DNA of 64,000 bases from positions 2,199,481 to 2,263,480 of the forward strand of contig NZ_JAGYPJ010000001.1 in NCBI RefSeq assembly GCF_018343695.1. The letters run 5' to 3'. A program made the translations under genes and the position numbers. Source of the stretch: Lederbergia citrisecunda (GTDB lineage Bacteria > Bacillota > Bacilli > Bacillales > Bacillaceae_C). The notes beneath the pieces were generated by a model. It did not search any database. It was not told where the DNA came from and was given only the letters and a program-made list of their open reading frames with translations. Shown one piece after another: positions 28,309 to 37,282 of the stretch (positions are counted from its first letter, which is position 1; each line of letters starts with the position of its first letter).

Positions 28309-28416
28309 CCCTCATCTTTCAAAGCTATAACGCTTTGTGTGAATTGGCACCTTTTCACATACGTGATGGTTGCCGGGCTTCATCGGGCACATCCCTCCAC
28401 CTCTCTTGATAAGAGT
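28309..28416 (-). ncRNA. SAM-I riboswitch (S box)
   Basis: The minus strand reads CTCTTATCAAGAGAGGTGGAG, then GATGAAGCCCGGCAACC, GGTGCCAATTC, AAAGCG and closing GATGAGGG, which pairs with CTCTTATC. These are the invariant S-box blocks in the right order. With S-adenosylmethionine bound, the terminator at 28258-28289 should form, so the oxidase and methionine importer are expressed when SAM is scarce. Confidence 0.96.
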
Positions 28417-28537
28417 TAAAGATATAAAGTTGTAAGGTATGAAAGTCATATTATCATAGGGTATTTTACTAGTCAACTAAAAAAACGAAAAAACTCCTAG
28501 AAATTTTGTCGAAATTTTGTATATTATAGGACAAAAG

Positions 28538-28846
28538 TCAGGAGTAGCTTGATATCAATTCGTGTAAATAAGGCACAGATTTAAATGCATATATTTTTTC
28601 TTGAACCTTGCCTTCCTTCAAAATCAATAAACAAGGAACACTTTCTATTGAAAAGTTTTTAGCGAGTTCTGGTACATAATTTAAATCAGCTTTTCCAAAT
28701 AAAAGATTAGGAAACATTTGCTCCACGACTCCAAGCATCTTTCCTGCGACTTGACAAGTTCCGCAAAGTGGGGTGTAAAAATAAAGCATGGTTGTTTCAT
28801 GTTGATCGATCATTACCATGATATCTTCTTTAGTTACATCTTTCAT
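28538..28846 (-). CDS. yusE: Thioredoxin-like protein YusE
   Basis: A 102-residue thioredoxin-fold protein with active site CGTC (C28-C31) in FYTPLCGTCQVAG and the cis-proline in SVPCLLILKEG. No signal peptide, so cytoplasmic. CGTC differs from the classic CGPC of thioredoxin and suggests another redox potential or partner. ATG 28846 is chosen because the upstream 14 codons lack a ribosome binding site. B. subtilis yusE also lies next to the met transporter and gcvH. Exact role unknown. Confidence 0.85.
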   Translation of the reverse strand: MKDVTKEDIMVMIDQHETTMLYFYTPLCGTCQVAGKMLGVVEQMFPNLLFGKADLNYVPELAKNFSIESVPCLLILKEGKVQEKIYAFKSVPYLHELISSYS

Positions 28847-28917
28847 AAATGATTTCCATCCTTTAATTAGAAAAATGCACCTTAGCAATCAGCCTTGGTG
28901 CATCTTTATTATAAAAT

Positions 28918-29301
28918 TTATTCTTCACTAGTCATTTTTTCATATTCATCTGCGGACATCAGATTGTCCAATTCACTTAAATCAGATGGTTCAATGACAA
29001 TCATCCAAGCTTTTTCGTATGGAGATTCGTTTACGAATTCTGGGCTGTCATCCAGATCTTCGTTTACTGCAACAACTTTTCCACTAAGTGGGGCATAAAG
29101 TTCGGAAACCGTTTTAACAGATTCTACACTTCCGAAAGGCTCGTCTGCAGTAACCTCGTCTCCTACTTCTGGAAGTTCAACGAAAACAATATCTCCTAAT
29201 TCTGATTGTGCAAAGTCAGTAATTCCAATTCGAATTTTTCCTTCTTCTACTTTTACCCACTCATGTTCTTCAGAATATCGCAATTCTTTTGGTGTATTCA
29301 T
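28918..29301 (-). CDS. gcvH: Glycine cleavage system H protein
   Basis: A 127-residue lipoyl-domain protein starting [15 protein letters not shown]. The lipoylated lysine is K63 in [15 protein letters not shown]. It shuttles the methylamine intermediate between P, T and L proteins. In Firmicutes GcvH is also the relay on which LipM places octanoate for LipL to transfer to other lipoyl enzymes. The other gcv genes are not here, which is usual for bacilli. A separate transcript is likely, 71 bp upstream of the yusE start. Confidence 0.96.
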   Translation of the reverse strand: MNTPKELRYSEEHEWVKVEEGKIRIGITDFAQSELGDIVFVELPEVGDEVTADEPFGSVESVKTVSELYAPLSGKVVAVNEDLDDSPEFVNESPYEKAWMIVIEPSDLSELDNLMSADEYEKMTSEE

Positions 29302-29373
29302 CTAGATCCCTCCATGATATTATCCTATTATTAATGTACAAAAACACTTTGGTAAAATCAAGAAATCGTTCTA

Positions 29374-29733
29374 TTATTTCAACCAAGTCTTTTCATATTC
29401 ATCTTCTTTAAATCCAACTGTAACGTCATGGCCATCCGTTATTAAAGGACGCTTTATAAGCATTCCGTCACTGACAAGTATATCTAATAGTTCCTTTTCA
29501 GTTGCGGTCCCTATTTTATCTTTCAATCCAAGCTCCCGATATTTATTTCCACTCGTATTGAAAAATTTCTTCAGCTCAAAATGACTGCTTTTATAAATGT
29601 TCTCCATTTCCTCACTAGATGGAGGATTTTCAACGATATGTATTTCATTGTAATCAATTTGGTGTTCATCCAACCATTTTTTTGCTTGACGGCAAGTTCC
29701 GCATTTTGGATAGCAATAAAAGCTTAAAACCAA
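29374..29733 (-). CDS. yusI: ArsC/Spx-family protein YusI
   Basis: A 119-residue member of the ArsC/Spx superfamily with YPKCGTCRQAKKWL at the N terminus, a CXXC redox pair at C11 and C14. The middle NTSGNKYRELGLKDK and C-terminal LIKRPLI are typical of the arsenate-reductase-like fold. The start is TTG 29733, downstream of GGAGGG. Sequence places it with YusI rather than the regulator Spx, whose RPI tail and alpha-CTD-binding residues differ. Function unproven. Confidence 0.87.
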   Translation of the reverse strand: MVLSFYCYPKCGTCRQAKKWLDEHQIDYNEIHIVENPPSSEEMENIYKSSHFELKKFFNTSGNKYRELGLKDKIGTATEKELLDILVSDGMLIKRPLITDGHDVTVGFKEDEYEKTWLK

Positions 29734-29832
29734 TCTTCATTTCCCTCCTAATTAACCATTGTACTGATTATAACATAAAAATGATTATTATATTAACCAT
29801 TCTATGTTCGGAAATGTAGTAAACTCCACAAA

Positions 29833-29865
29833 AAGGAGAGTATCGTTCTTACTCCGATACTCTCC
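29833..29865 (-). terminator. Terminator of the fadNAE operon
   Basis: AGGAGAGTATCG pairs perfectly with CGATACTCTCCT (12 bp, 9-nt loop), followed on the minus strand by TTTTTG; 12 bp after the fadE stop. Confidence 0.9.
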
Positions 29866-29876
29866 TATATTCTCAC

Positions 29877-31661
29877 TTATACTACAAATCTTTCAGTTTC
29901 AATTAATCGTTCAGATGCTTCGCGTTTTTTAGAGATAACATTAATAGGTGTATGGCGAATCAATTTCCTTAATGCTGAATTCATCATTCTGAACATATCG
30001 CCTTCCTCTATCGCTGCAAGAGATTCTCTTGCTAGTTGTTCAACTTTTACGATAGAGTCTTGGCAGAAAATTTGTGTATAGAGAAGTTTTTGTGTGCTTT
30101 TTTCTAGTCCAACTTTACTTATTGATTTTTCAGTGCGAAGCATGGCTGATTCCATTGAATATGCAAAAGATACAATATCTGCAAGTTTCGCTAAAATTTC
30201 TTGTTCCTTTTCCAGTGCCTGCCCGAATTTTTGTGCAGCAAGCCCAGCAATCATTAGGGCTACTTTTTTCGTTCCTCTAATTAAATGTTTTTCTTGTTCA
30301 AGTGGAGCATCACTTGGTTCCTCAGGCATTAACATCATCAATTCTTCTTGCAAGTTTTGCGCTTTTTCAAATAGTGGAAGCTCCCCTTTAAACGCTTTCC
30401 GTAGAAAAGTGCCTGGAACAAGCAATCGATTAATTTCATTTGTTCCTTCAAAAATACGATTTATCCGTGAATCACGATATGCTCTTTCTATTTCATATTC
30501 TTGCATATAGCCGTAGCCGCCATGGATTTGAACTCCTTCATCTACAACATGGTCGAGAACTTCAGATGCAAAAACTTTATTCAATGAGCATTCAATCGCA
30601 TATTCTGCAATAGAGCTTGCTACATCCGTACCATTTTTAATTTGTTCTTCCGTCAGGTTGCTCATGCGATCTTCAAACAAGCCTACTGTACGATAAACAG
30701 AGCTTTCAGCCGCATACAATTCCGCTCCAAGTGTTCCGAACTTTTCCTTTGTTAGATTGAATTGTGATATTGGTGTTTTAAATTGCTTACGTTGATTTGC
30801 ATATTGAAGCGTAATTTCAAGTGCCCTCTTTGAACCACCTACAGCCCCAACTCCAAGCTTATAACGCCCAATATTTAAAATGTTGAATGCTATACGGTGT
30901 CCTTTGCCTACTTCACCTAGCAAATTCTCAACAGGTACTTGTGCATCTTCTAAAATAAGAGTACGTGTTGATGAACTTTTGATTCCCATTTTCTTTTCTT
31001 CCGCACCAGTCGAAACCCCAGGAAAATCACGTTCGATTATAAAGGCGGAAAAATGTTCACCATTAATTTTCGCATAAACGATAAATACATCGGCAAAGGC
31101 GGAGTTAGTAATCCATTGCTTTTCTCCATTTAATATATAATGCGTTCCTGCTTCATTTAATTTTGCATTAGTTTTGGCTCCAAGTGCGTCTGACCCAGAT
31201 CCAGGTTCAGTTAATGCGTAAGCAGCTAATTTTTCTCCTGTGGCAAGTACAGGCAAGTACTTTTTCTTTTGTTCCTCATTACCAAAGAGAACAATTGGAA
31301 GGGAGCCAATTCCTACGTGTGCCCCGTGAGAAATGGAAAATCCCCCCGCTCTTGACATCGCTTCGGAAATTAGGGATGAACTCACTTTATCAAGTCCCAA
31401 TCCACCGTACTCTTCTGGTACATCAGCCCCCAACAAACCTAGCTCACCTGCTTGCTTTAATAAATCAACCGAATGGTTAAACTCTTGATTTTCTAATTTT
31501 TCTACAAGAGGTAAAACCTCGTTAACGACAAAGTCTTCACTCGTTTTATAAATCATTTTTTGTTCATCAGTGTAGTCTTCAGGTGTGAACATTTGGTCAG
31601 CAGAAATATCTTCGATTAAGAAAACTCCACCTTTAATCAGCTTCTCTGTTTTACTTTCCAT
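29877..31661 (-). CDS. fadE: Acyl-CoA dehydrogenase FadE
   Basis: A 594-residue FAD-dependent acyl-CoA dehydrogenase; the about 200-residue C-terminal extension beyond the canonical 380 is typical of the YusJ/FadE type. Seen in order: AYALTEPGSGSDA (FAD-binding), KQWITNSAFAD, RYKLGVGAVGGSKRALEI, IHGGYGYMQEYEIERAYRD and RINRIFEGTNEINR, which carries the catalytic Glu. It performs the first oxidation of beta-oxidation, passing electrons to ETF. Third gene after fadN and fadA, 21 bp from fadA. Confidence 0.95.
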   Translation of the reverse strand: MESKTEKLIKGGVFLIEDISADQMFTPEDYTDEQKMIYKTSEDFVVNEVLPLVEKLENQEFNHSVDLLKQAGELGLLGADVPEEYGGLGLDKVSSSLISEAMSRAGGFSISHGAHVGIGSLPIVLFGNEEQKKKYLPVLATGEKLAAYALTEPGSGSDALGAKTNAKLNEAGTHYILNGEKQWITNSAFADVFIVYAKINGEHFSAFIIERDFPGVSTGAEEKKMGIKSSSTRTLILEDAQVPVENLLGEVGKGHRIAFNILNIGRYKLGVGAVGGSKRALEITLQYANQRKQFKTPISQFNLTKEKFGTLGAELYAAESSVYRTVGLFEDRMSNLTEEQIKNGTDVASSIAEYAIECSLNKVFASEVLDHVVDEGVQIHGGYGYMQEYEIERAYRDSRINRIFEGTNEINRLLVPGTFLRKAFKGELPLFEKAQNLQEELMMLMPEEPSDAPLEQEKHLIRGTKKVALMIAGLAAQKFGQALEKEQEILAKLADIVSFAYSMESAMLRTEKSISKVGLEKSTQKLLYTQIFCQDSIVKVEQLARESLAAIEEGDMFRMMNSALRKLIRHTPINVISKKREASERLIETERFVV

Positions 31662-31682
31662 CGATTTTCCCTCCCGATTGAT

Positions 31683-32858
31683 CTAAATCAGCTCAAATAC
31701 TCCTGCCGCTCCCATGCCTCCACCTATACACATCGTCACCACACCAAATTGAACATTTCTGCGCTTCATTTCATGAGCAAGCGTGAGTGTTAACTTAGTT
31801 CCAGTGCAGCCAAGTGGGTGTCCAAGGGCTATCGCGCCACCGTTCACATTCACAATTTCCTCATCTAATCCTAACTGACGGATGACTTGTATGGATTGAG
31901 AAGCAAATGCTTCATTTAATTCAAAAAGACCAATATCAGACAGCTCTAACCCTGCCATTTTTAAAGCTTTTGGAACTGCTTCGACTGGACCGACTCCCAT
32001 AATTTCAGGTGCAACTCCTGCAACTGCAAACGATCGGAATTTTACTATTGGAGAGAATCCTAAAGAATTCGCTTTTTCTCGATCCATAACCATCACCGCT
32101 GCAGCACCATCACTCGTTTGCGATGCATTCCCAGCAGTAACTGTACCATTGATGGAAAAGGCTGGACGAAGAGTTGAAAGGACTTCCATATTTGTGTTAG
32201 GGCGAACACCTTCATCCATCGCAAATTCAATATTCTTTTCCACGAGCTTGTTATCTTCATTTACGGTACGAGATACAACATGCACAGGAACGATTTCTTC
32301 ATCGAATTTCCCCTCAGCAATCGCCCGCGCAGCTTTTTGATGACTTTTGACCGCAAATGCATCTTGATCTTCACGTGTAATATTGAATCTTTTTGCCACT
32401 TCTTCAGCCGTATGTCCCATTCCCATATAATATTCCGGCATGTTTTCAGCAATTTCGATGTTCGGCCGAACGACGTGGCCCATCATCGGAACAAGACTCA
32501 TAGATTCCGCTCCACCGGCAATAATCGTGTCAGCGTTCCCTAGCATTATTCTTTCTGCTGCATATGCGATCGACTGCAAACCGGATGAACAGTATCGATT
32601 GATCGTAATCGCAGGAACTGTGTTCGGAAGTCCTGCGAGCACTCCGATATACCTTGCCATGTTCATACCTTGCTCCGCTTCAGGCATGGCACAGCCGATT
32701 ATTAAATCATCGATATTCCCTTCATAATCGCCTGCTCGTTTCAGTGTTTCTTTAACAGCAATTGCCCCTAAATCATCTGGACGCATATGAGCAAGTGTTC
32801 CTTTTTTTGCTCTTCCTACAGGTGTCCTTGCTCCTGCAACAATGACAGCTCCCCGCAT
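31683..32858 (-). CDS. fadA: Acetyl-CoA acyltransferase (3-ketoacyl-CoA thiolase) FadA
   Basis: A 391-residue thiolase. The nucleophile is C90 in [11 protein letters not shown]. The catalytic His is in [14 protein letters not shown] and the second Cys in [12 protein letters not shown], the three thiolase signatures. Completes beta-oxidation by releasing acetyl-CoA. Lies 20 bp after fadN with which it makes the trifunctional-like set. The ATG at 32858 is the natural start. Confidence 0.96.
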   Translation of the reverse strand: MRGAVIVAGARTPVGRAKKGTLAHMRPDDLGAIAVKETLKRAGDYEGNIDDLIIGCAMPEAEQGMNMARYIGVLAGLPNTVPAITINRYCSSGLQSIAYAAERIMLGNADTIIAGGAESMSLVPMMGHVVRPNIEIAENMPEYYMGMGHTAEEVAKRFNITREDQDAFAVKSHQKAARAIAEGKFDEEIVPVHVVSRTVNEDNKLVEKNIEFAMDEGVRPNTNMEVLSTLRPAFSINGTVTAGNASQTSDGAAAVMVMDREKANSLGFSPIVKFRSFAVAGVAPEIMGVGPVEAVPKALKMAGLELSDIGLFELNEAFASQSIQVIRQLGLDEEIVNVNGGAIALGHPLGCTGTKLTLTLAHEMKRRNVQFGVVTMCIGGGMGAAGVFELI

Positions 32859-32878
32859 GGTATCCCCACTTTCATTTT

Positions 32879-35263
32879 TTAGTTTCTTAGTGGTTTTCCT
32901 TTCACAAGCATATACTGCATACGTTGTTGAGATTTCGGCTCAGCTATTAAACTTAAAAATGCTTTTCGCTCTAAATCTAGTAAATATTGTTCATCCACTT
33001 CTGTTCCAAAAGGCAGTTTGCCTCCCGCAATGACATACGCAAGTTTTTTCGCAATTTTCATATCATGATCAGAAATATAGCCTGATAGATGCATAGCTTC
33101 TGCTCCAAGTAAAAGTGTTGCGTATCCTGTTTCACCTGTAACAGGGATTTTTTTACGAGTTGGTGGTTGATACCCTTGTTCATTCAATTTAAGGACAGCT
33201 TGTTTTGCATCATATAATAGATGATCTCCATTGACACTAATGCCGTCATGATCATTTAAGAAATGATTTTCCTTTCCTTCCTCTGCAGAAGTAGTTACCT
33301 TTGCCATTGCAATAGTTTCAAAAACACGATTTGCCACTTTTTGTAGATCAATTTCCACTCCGTCTGGCATTTCGTTTAACAACTTCAAATACAGTTCCTT
33401 GTTTCCCCCACCACCTGGAATTAGTCCGACTCCTGTTTCGACGAGCCCAATATATGTTTCCATCGACGCTTGAATGTGCGAGCAAGGTAGACACACTTCA
33501 GCTCCTCCACCAAGAGTCATACCAAAGGGTGCAGCCACAACTGGTTTTTTGCTGTATTTAATTCTCATCATTGCTTGCTGGAATTGACGTACAACCATAT
33601 CAATTTCATAAATATCATCGTCTTGAGCGGTCATTAAGATCATGGCAAGGTTGGCGCCTACACAGAAGTTTTTGCCTTGATTCCCAATCACTAGCCCTTT
33701 ATAATGCTTTTCTGTTTCATCAATGGCATAATTAATCATCTGGATAATATCAAATCCAATGGCATTATTCGGTGACTGGAACTCTAGTAAAAGTACGCCA
33801 TCTCCCAAGTCTATTAAATTAGCACCGCTATTTTTCTTAAGTACTTTTCCTTCTTTTTTTAATAGATTCAAGTCGATTTCTTTCGTATTTCTTACTATTT
33901 CTTTATATTCGCCGTTTGAAAAATATAACTGGCGTCCGTCTTGCTCTTTATAAAAGGATGAATGCCCTGCTTCGAGCATCTCTTTTACCCATAATGGAAC
34001 TTGAATACCTTGCTCCTCCATTTTCCGAACTGATTTTTCAACCCCGATAGCATCCCATGTTTCAAAAGGTCCTAATCTCCAGCCAAAGCCCCATTTCATT
34101 GCATGATCAATCGATACAATTGTATCTGCTATTTCACCTAAAAGTTCAGCAGAAATGGCCAGAACCGGAGCCATTATATCCCAAAGCAGTTTTCCAGCTT
34201 TGTCTTCTGAGAATACAAGCGCTTTCATTTTTTGTGCTGTCCCTTTTGCTTGCTTTGCCATTTCAATACCAGGTGTCTTTAAGCTTTTTTGGGGTTCGTA
34301 TTCAAAGTTTTCCGGATTCAATTCCAAAATGTCTTTCCCTTTTTTCAAATAAAACCCTTGACCAGATTTACTGCCGAGCCAACCATTTTTATGCATTTTT
34401 ATCATAAATTCTGGTACTTTAAAAACTTGCTTTTCATCACCTTCAACTTGCTCATAAACATTATTCGCAACATGGATAAATGTGTCGAGGCCAACAACGT
34501 CCAAAGTACGGAAAGTGGCACTTTTGGGACGACCTATTAATGTACCGGTAATTGAGTCCACTTCGCCAATACTGAATCCACCTTTTAACATTTCGCGTAC
34601 AGTCACAAGCAAACCATAAGTACCAATTCGGTTCGCAATAAAATTCGGGGTGTCCTTTGCGATGACGACACCTTTACCTAAAACATTCTCACTATATTGA
34701 TGCATATATGTTAGAACATCGGGATTTGTCTTTTCAGTTGGGATGATTTCCAATAACTTCAAATAACGAGGAGGGTTAAAAAAATGTGTACCTAAAAAGT
34801 GTTTTTGGAAATCTTCCGATCGTCCTTCTGCCATTGCATTAACGGATATTCCTGATGTGTTGGAGCTAACGATTGAGCCTTCCTTCCTATATTTATCGAT
34901 TAGTTCAAACACTTTTCTTTTAACATCGAGGTTTTCTACGACTACTTCAATGATCCAATCAACTTCTGATAATTTTTCTACATCATCTTCAAGATTGCCA
35001 GTATGGATATACGATAAGTGTTCTTTATGTGTAAGAGGTGCTGGCTTTTGTTTCAACAGTCTTGTAAGCGCTGAATTTACCATACGATTCCGTACTGTCT
35101 TATCTTCCAATGACAGCCCTTTTGCCATTTCTTCCTTTGTTAATTCTTTAGGAACAATATCAAGCAATAAAACTGGAATGCCAACATTTGCGAGATGTGC
35201 TGCGATTCCTGAACCCATTACTCCAGAACCGATTACAGCAGCCTTTTTTATGCTGAATGCCAA
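32879..35263 (-). CDS. fadN: 3-hydroxyacyl-CoA dehydrogenase / enoyl-CoA hydratase FadN
   Basis: A 794-residue fusion. The N-terminal NAD-binding half starts AAVIGSGVMGSGIAAHLANV, with the dehydrogenase catalytic His in LGTHFFNPPRYLKLLEIIP. The C-terminal half from about residue 490 is a crotonase domain with GKNFCVGANLAMI and GGGAEVCLPC. The reversed domain order relative to E. coli FadB (dehydrogenase first) is that of YusL. It catalyses the middle two steps of beta-oxidation. First gene of the operon, behind two FadR-type operators. Confidence 0.95.
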   Translation of the reverse strand: MAFSIKKAAVIGSGVMGSGIAAHLANVGIPVLLLDIVPKELTKEEMAKGLSLEDKTVRNRMVNSALTRLLKQKPAPLTHKEHLSYIHTGNLEDDVEKLSEVDWIIEVVVENLDVKRKVFELIDKYRKEGSIVSSNTSGISVNAMAEGRSEDFQKHFLGTHFFNPPRYLKLLEIIPTEKTNPDVLTYMHQYSENVLGKGVVIAKDTPNFIANRIGTYGLLVTVREMLKGGFSIGEVDSITGTLIGRPKSATFRTLDVVGLDTFIHVANNVYEQVEGDEKQVFKVPEFMIKMHKNGWLGSKSGQGFYLKKGKDILELNPENFEYEPQKSLKTPGIEMAKQAKGTAQKMKALVFSEDKAGKLLWDIMAPVLAISAELLGEIADTIVSIDHAMKWGFGWRLGPFETWDAIGVEKSVRKMEEQGIQVPLWVKEMLEAGHSSFYKEQDGRQLYFSNGEYKEIVRNTKEIDLNLLKKEGKVLKKNSGANLIDLGDGVLLLEFQSPNNAIGFDIIQMINYAIDETEKHYKGLVIGNQGKNFCVGANLAMILMTAQDDDIYEIDMVVRQFQQAMMRIKYSKKPVVAAPFGMTLGGGAEVCLPCSHIQASMETYIGLVETGVGLIPGGGGNKELYLKLLNEMPDGVEIDLQKVANRVFETIAMAKVTTSAEEGKENHFLNDHDGISVNGDHLLYDAKQAVLKLNEQGYQPPTRKKIPVTGETGYATLLLGAEAMHLSGYISDHDMKIAKKLAYVIAGGKLPFGTEVDEQYLLDLERKAFLSLIAEPKSQQRMQYMLVKGKPLRN

Positions 35264-35288
35264 AAGTAACTCCCCCTCTAACTTTTTT

Positions 35289-35306
35289 TGAATGAATACT
35301 CATTCA
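35289..35306 (-). promoter_or_regulatory. FadR operator 1 in front of fadN
   Basis: TGAATGA-ATAC-TCATTCA is a perfect palindrome and matches the B. subtilis FadR (YsiA, TetR-family) consensus TGAATGANTANTCATTCA at every defined base. Long-chain acyl-CoA should relieve repression of fadNAE. Confidence 0.88.
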
Positions 35307-35324
35307 TTTTTTCGGTAAAAAAAT

Positions 35325-35340
35325 TACTCACGAATGAGTA
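35325..35340 (-). promoter_or_regulatory. Second FadR-like operator
   Basis: TACTCA-CGAA-TGAGTA, a 6-bp palindrome with a 4-nt centre, 36 bp from the first. It shares the ACTCA/TGAGT half-site feature but is a weaker match, and lies close to the probable -10 (TATACT, minus strand). Confidence 0.55.
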
Positions 35341-35395
35341 TATAATTATTATTAATATATCGAAAATATTCTTTATGTGCAATCTTTTAATCTAT

Positions 35396-36313
35396 TTATT
35401 TTTTGAAAATTCCTTTTAATACAAATGCGACGTTTGCGGGCCTTTCTGCCAGTCTGCGCATGAAATATCCATACCAGTCCGTTCCATATGGGACATACAC
35501 TCTCATATTGTATCCTTCTTGAACGAGATCGAGCTGTCGTTCGGACCTAATTCCATAAAGCATTTGAAATTCAAATAAGTCGCCTCCTATTTTATGCTGT
35601 GATACAAATTGTTTTGTATATTCAATAATCGCATCATCATGAGTCGCGATAGCAGTAAAATGACCGTTTAATATATGTGTAGAAATCAATTTTTTAAAGT
35701 TTTCATCAACATCTTCTTTTAAAGGAAAGGCAACCTCAGCTGATTCTTTATAGGCACCTTTTACAAGCCGTAAATTTGGGGAAAAATCATCAAGATGGTG
35801 TAAATCTTTTTCGGTACGATACAAATAAGCTTGTAAAACCGTCCCAATATTATCGTATTCCGATTTAAGCATCTTAAAGATTCGCAAAGTCTTTTCACAT
35901 CTAGAATAGTCTTCCATATCAATCGTAACGAACACATTATTTTCAACCGCTGCGTCCATAATTCTGCGCATATTATGGAGGACGACCTTATCAGATATAT
36001 CTAGCCCCATTGACGTAAGCTTCAATGATAATTGGGAATTAAGTCCTTCTCTTCGAATAGCTTGAATAGCCTTGATTGAATTCTCGGTCATTTCATACGC
36101 TTCTTTTTCACTATCTACAAACTCTCCTAAATAATCGATCGTGACAGATAATCCTTTTTTATTTAACACTTTAATAACCTTTATAGCTTCTTCAATTGTC
36201 TCTCCTGCCACAAACTTGGATGCCCCAAAACGAAGTCCGTATTTCTTTGCCAAATTGGTTAGAAATCTGTTTTTTGATAAAAATAAAAAGAAAGCACGCA
36301 TCGTTTTCTCCAT
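35396..36313 (-). CDS. fadM: Proline dehydrogenase family protein FadM
   Basis: A 305-residue flavin-dependent PRODH barrel. Conserved parts include VTIDYLGEF, SLKLTSMGLD, VTIDMEDYS, LQAYLYRTEKD, RLVKGAYKE (substrate/flavin contacts), ATHDDAII, FEFQMLYGIR and the C-terminal YVPYGTDWYGYFMRRLAERP. It oxidises proline to pyrroline-5-carboxylate. In B. subtilis the yusM/fadM copy beside the fad operon is the second PRODH. The start is ATG 36313 with AGGGGAG. No pyrroline-5-carboxylate dehydrogenase is encoded nearby. Divergent from the coat genes. Confidence 0.93.
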   Translation of the reverse strand: MEKTMRAFFLFLSKNRFLTNLAKKYGLRFGASKFVAGETIEEAIKVIKVLNKKGLSVTIDYLGEFVDSEKEAYEMTENSIKAIQAIRREGLNSQLSLKLTSMGLDISDKVVLHNMRRIMDAAVENNVFVTIDMEDYSRCEKTLRIFKMLKSEYDNIGTVLQAYLYRTEKDLHHLDDFSPNLRLVKGAYKESAEVAFPLKEDVDENFKKLISTHILNGHFTAIATHDDAIIEYTKQFVSQHKIGGDLFEFQMLYGIRSERQLDLVQEGYNMRVYVPYGTDWYGYFMRRLAERPANVAFVLKGIFKK

Positions 36314-36438
36314 TGTTTATTTCTCCCCTAAAATTCGTTGTTGTAACCGCTTTTATTTTATCATTTTTTATTCGGTACATAAAAAGAAATTGGACAGGCA
36401 TGATAAAAGAATGAAGAAAAAATGAGGAGGTAAAAGAA

Positions 36439-36738
36439 ATGCAAAACCAACAGATGAATCAGCAAATGCAAAATCAGCAAAATATGATGCAGCAAAATCA
36501 ACAACAAATCATGCAACAACCACCACATGTTATTACGACAAAGGATTTAAACTATATAAATGATATGTTGGCATGGAATTTACTTGTAATGAAGAAAGCA
36601 CATTTTGCTGCTACCCAATGTCAAGATCAACAAATCAAAACTCAAATAGATGCTTGTGGTCAAATGCATCAACGACATTATATGAAAATTCTTGGACATT
36701 TAGAGGAAAAACAACAAAACAATTCTATTATGCAATAA
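36439..36738 (+). CDS. yusN: YusN-like spore coat protein, Gln/Met/Asn-rich
   Basis: A 99-residue protein. The first 33 residues are almost only Gln, Met and Asn, a low-complexity tail. The remaining part (ITTKDLNYINDMLAWNLLVM onwards, ending GQMHQRHYMKILGHL) is a short helical, ferritin-like CotF-related core. The ribosome binding site GAGGAGG is excellent. B. subtilis yusN sits at the same place after fadM. Likely mother-cell expressed and coat-located; co-transcribed with the next gene, 15 bp downstream. Confidence 0.8.
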   Translation: MQNQQMNQQMQNQQNMMQQNQQQIMQQPPHVITTKDLNYINDMLAWNLLVMKKAHFAATQCQDQQIKTQIDACGQMHQRHYMKILGHLEEKQQNNSIMQ

Positions 36739-36753
36739 TATAGGAGGTCCACG

Positions 36754-37089
36754 ATGCAAAATCAAAATAAAATCCAAAATCCGTCAACACAAGTTCCAAA
36801 AACACCACAAATGAACGATCGAGACTTTTTAAATGACATGCTTTCCACTGAAAAATATATGACACAATCTTATACAACAGCTCTTCATGAAGCGAGCCAT
36901 AAACATTTATACGATGATTTATTATTAATCTTTAATGAAACACAACAAATGCAACGAGAACTATACAATCTCATGTTTCAAAAAGGCTGGTATAAGATGG
37001 AGGCACAGGATACACAAAAGATCCAACAATCTTATCAGCAACATTCAGGATACACAAATCAATTCCCATATAATGGCCAATTACAATGA
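36754..37089 (+). CDS. CotF-family spore coat protein
   Basis: A 111-residue protein of the CotF (coat F) family. The core MNDRDFLNDMLSTEKYMTQS, with ALHEASHKHLYDDLLLIFNE and MFQKGWYKMEAQD, is the typical CotF helix bundle. It is flanked by Gln/Asn-rich ends that resemble the neighbour. AGGAGG precedes the ATG. A terminator follows 5 bp downstream, so these two genes form a complete small coat operon. Confidence 0.85.
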   Translation: MQNQNKIQNPSTQVPKTPQMNDRDFLNDMLSTEKYMTQSYTTALHEASHKHLYDDLLLIFNETQQMQRELYNLMFQKGWYKMEAQDTQKIQQSYQQHSGYTNQFPYNGQLQ

Positions 37090-37094
37090 TCGTG

Positions 37095-37129
37095 AGAGAT
37101 GCAAGCAATGCTGTTTGCATCTCTTTTTG
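37095..37129 (+). terminator. Terminator of the coat operon
   Basis: AGAGATGCAA pairs perfectly with TTGCATCTCT (10 bp), followed by TTTTTG. Confidence 0.9.
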
Positions 37130-37282
37130 TGTCCAGCTGTATGTTTTAAAATCTAGAGATTTAAAGCACAAACTAAAATTTGCATATCCCCCCGTTCAAA
37201 CCTTTTCCGCTTTTCTTTTTAGCATAATTTATTCGTGCAAGGGCACAAATAAATTAGTGAATAATTCGGAAGGGATGGTTAA

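Noticed and set aside
28205-28315. N-terminal extension of the SolA-like oxidase
   Set aside because: It lies in the SAM riboswitch expression platform; the Rossmann fold begins just after ATG 28204.
34057-34407. 116-codon plus-strand ORF inside fadN
   Set aside because: Antisense shadow of a conserved beta-oxidation gene, with no start signal.
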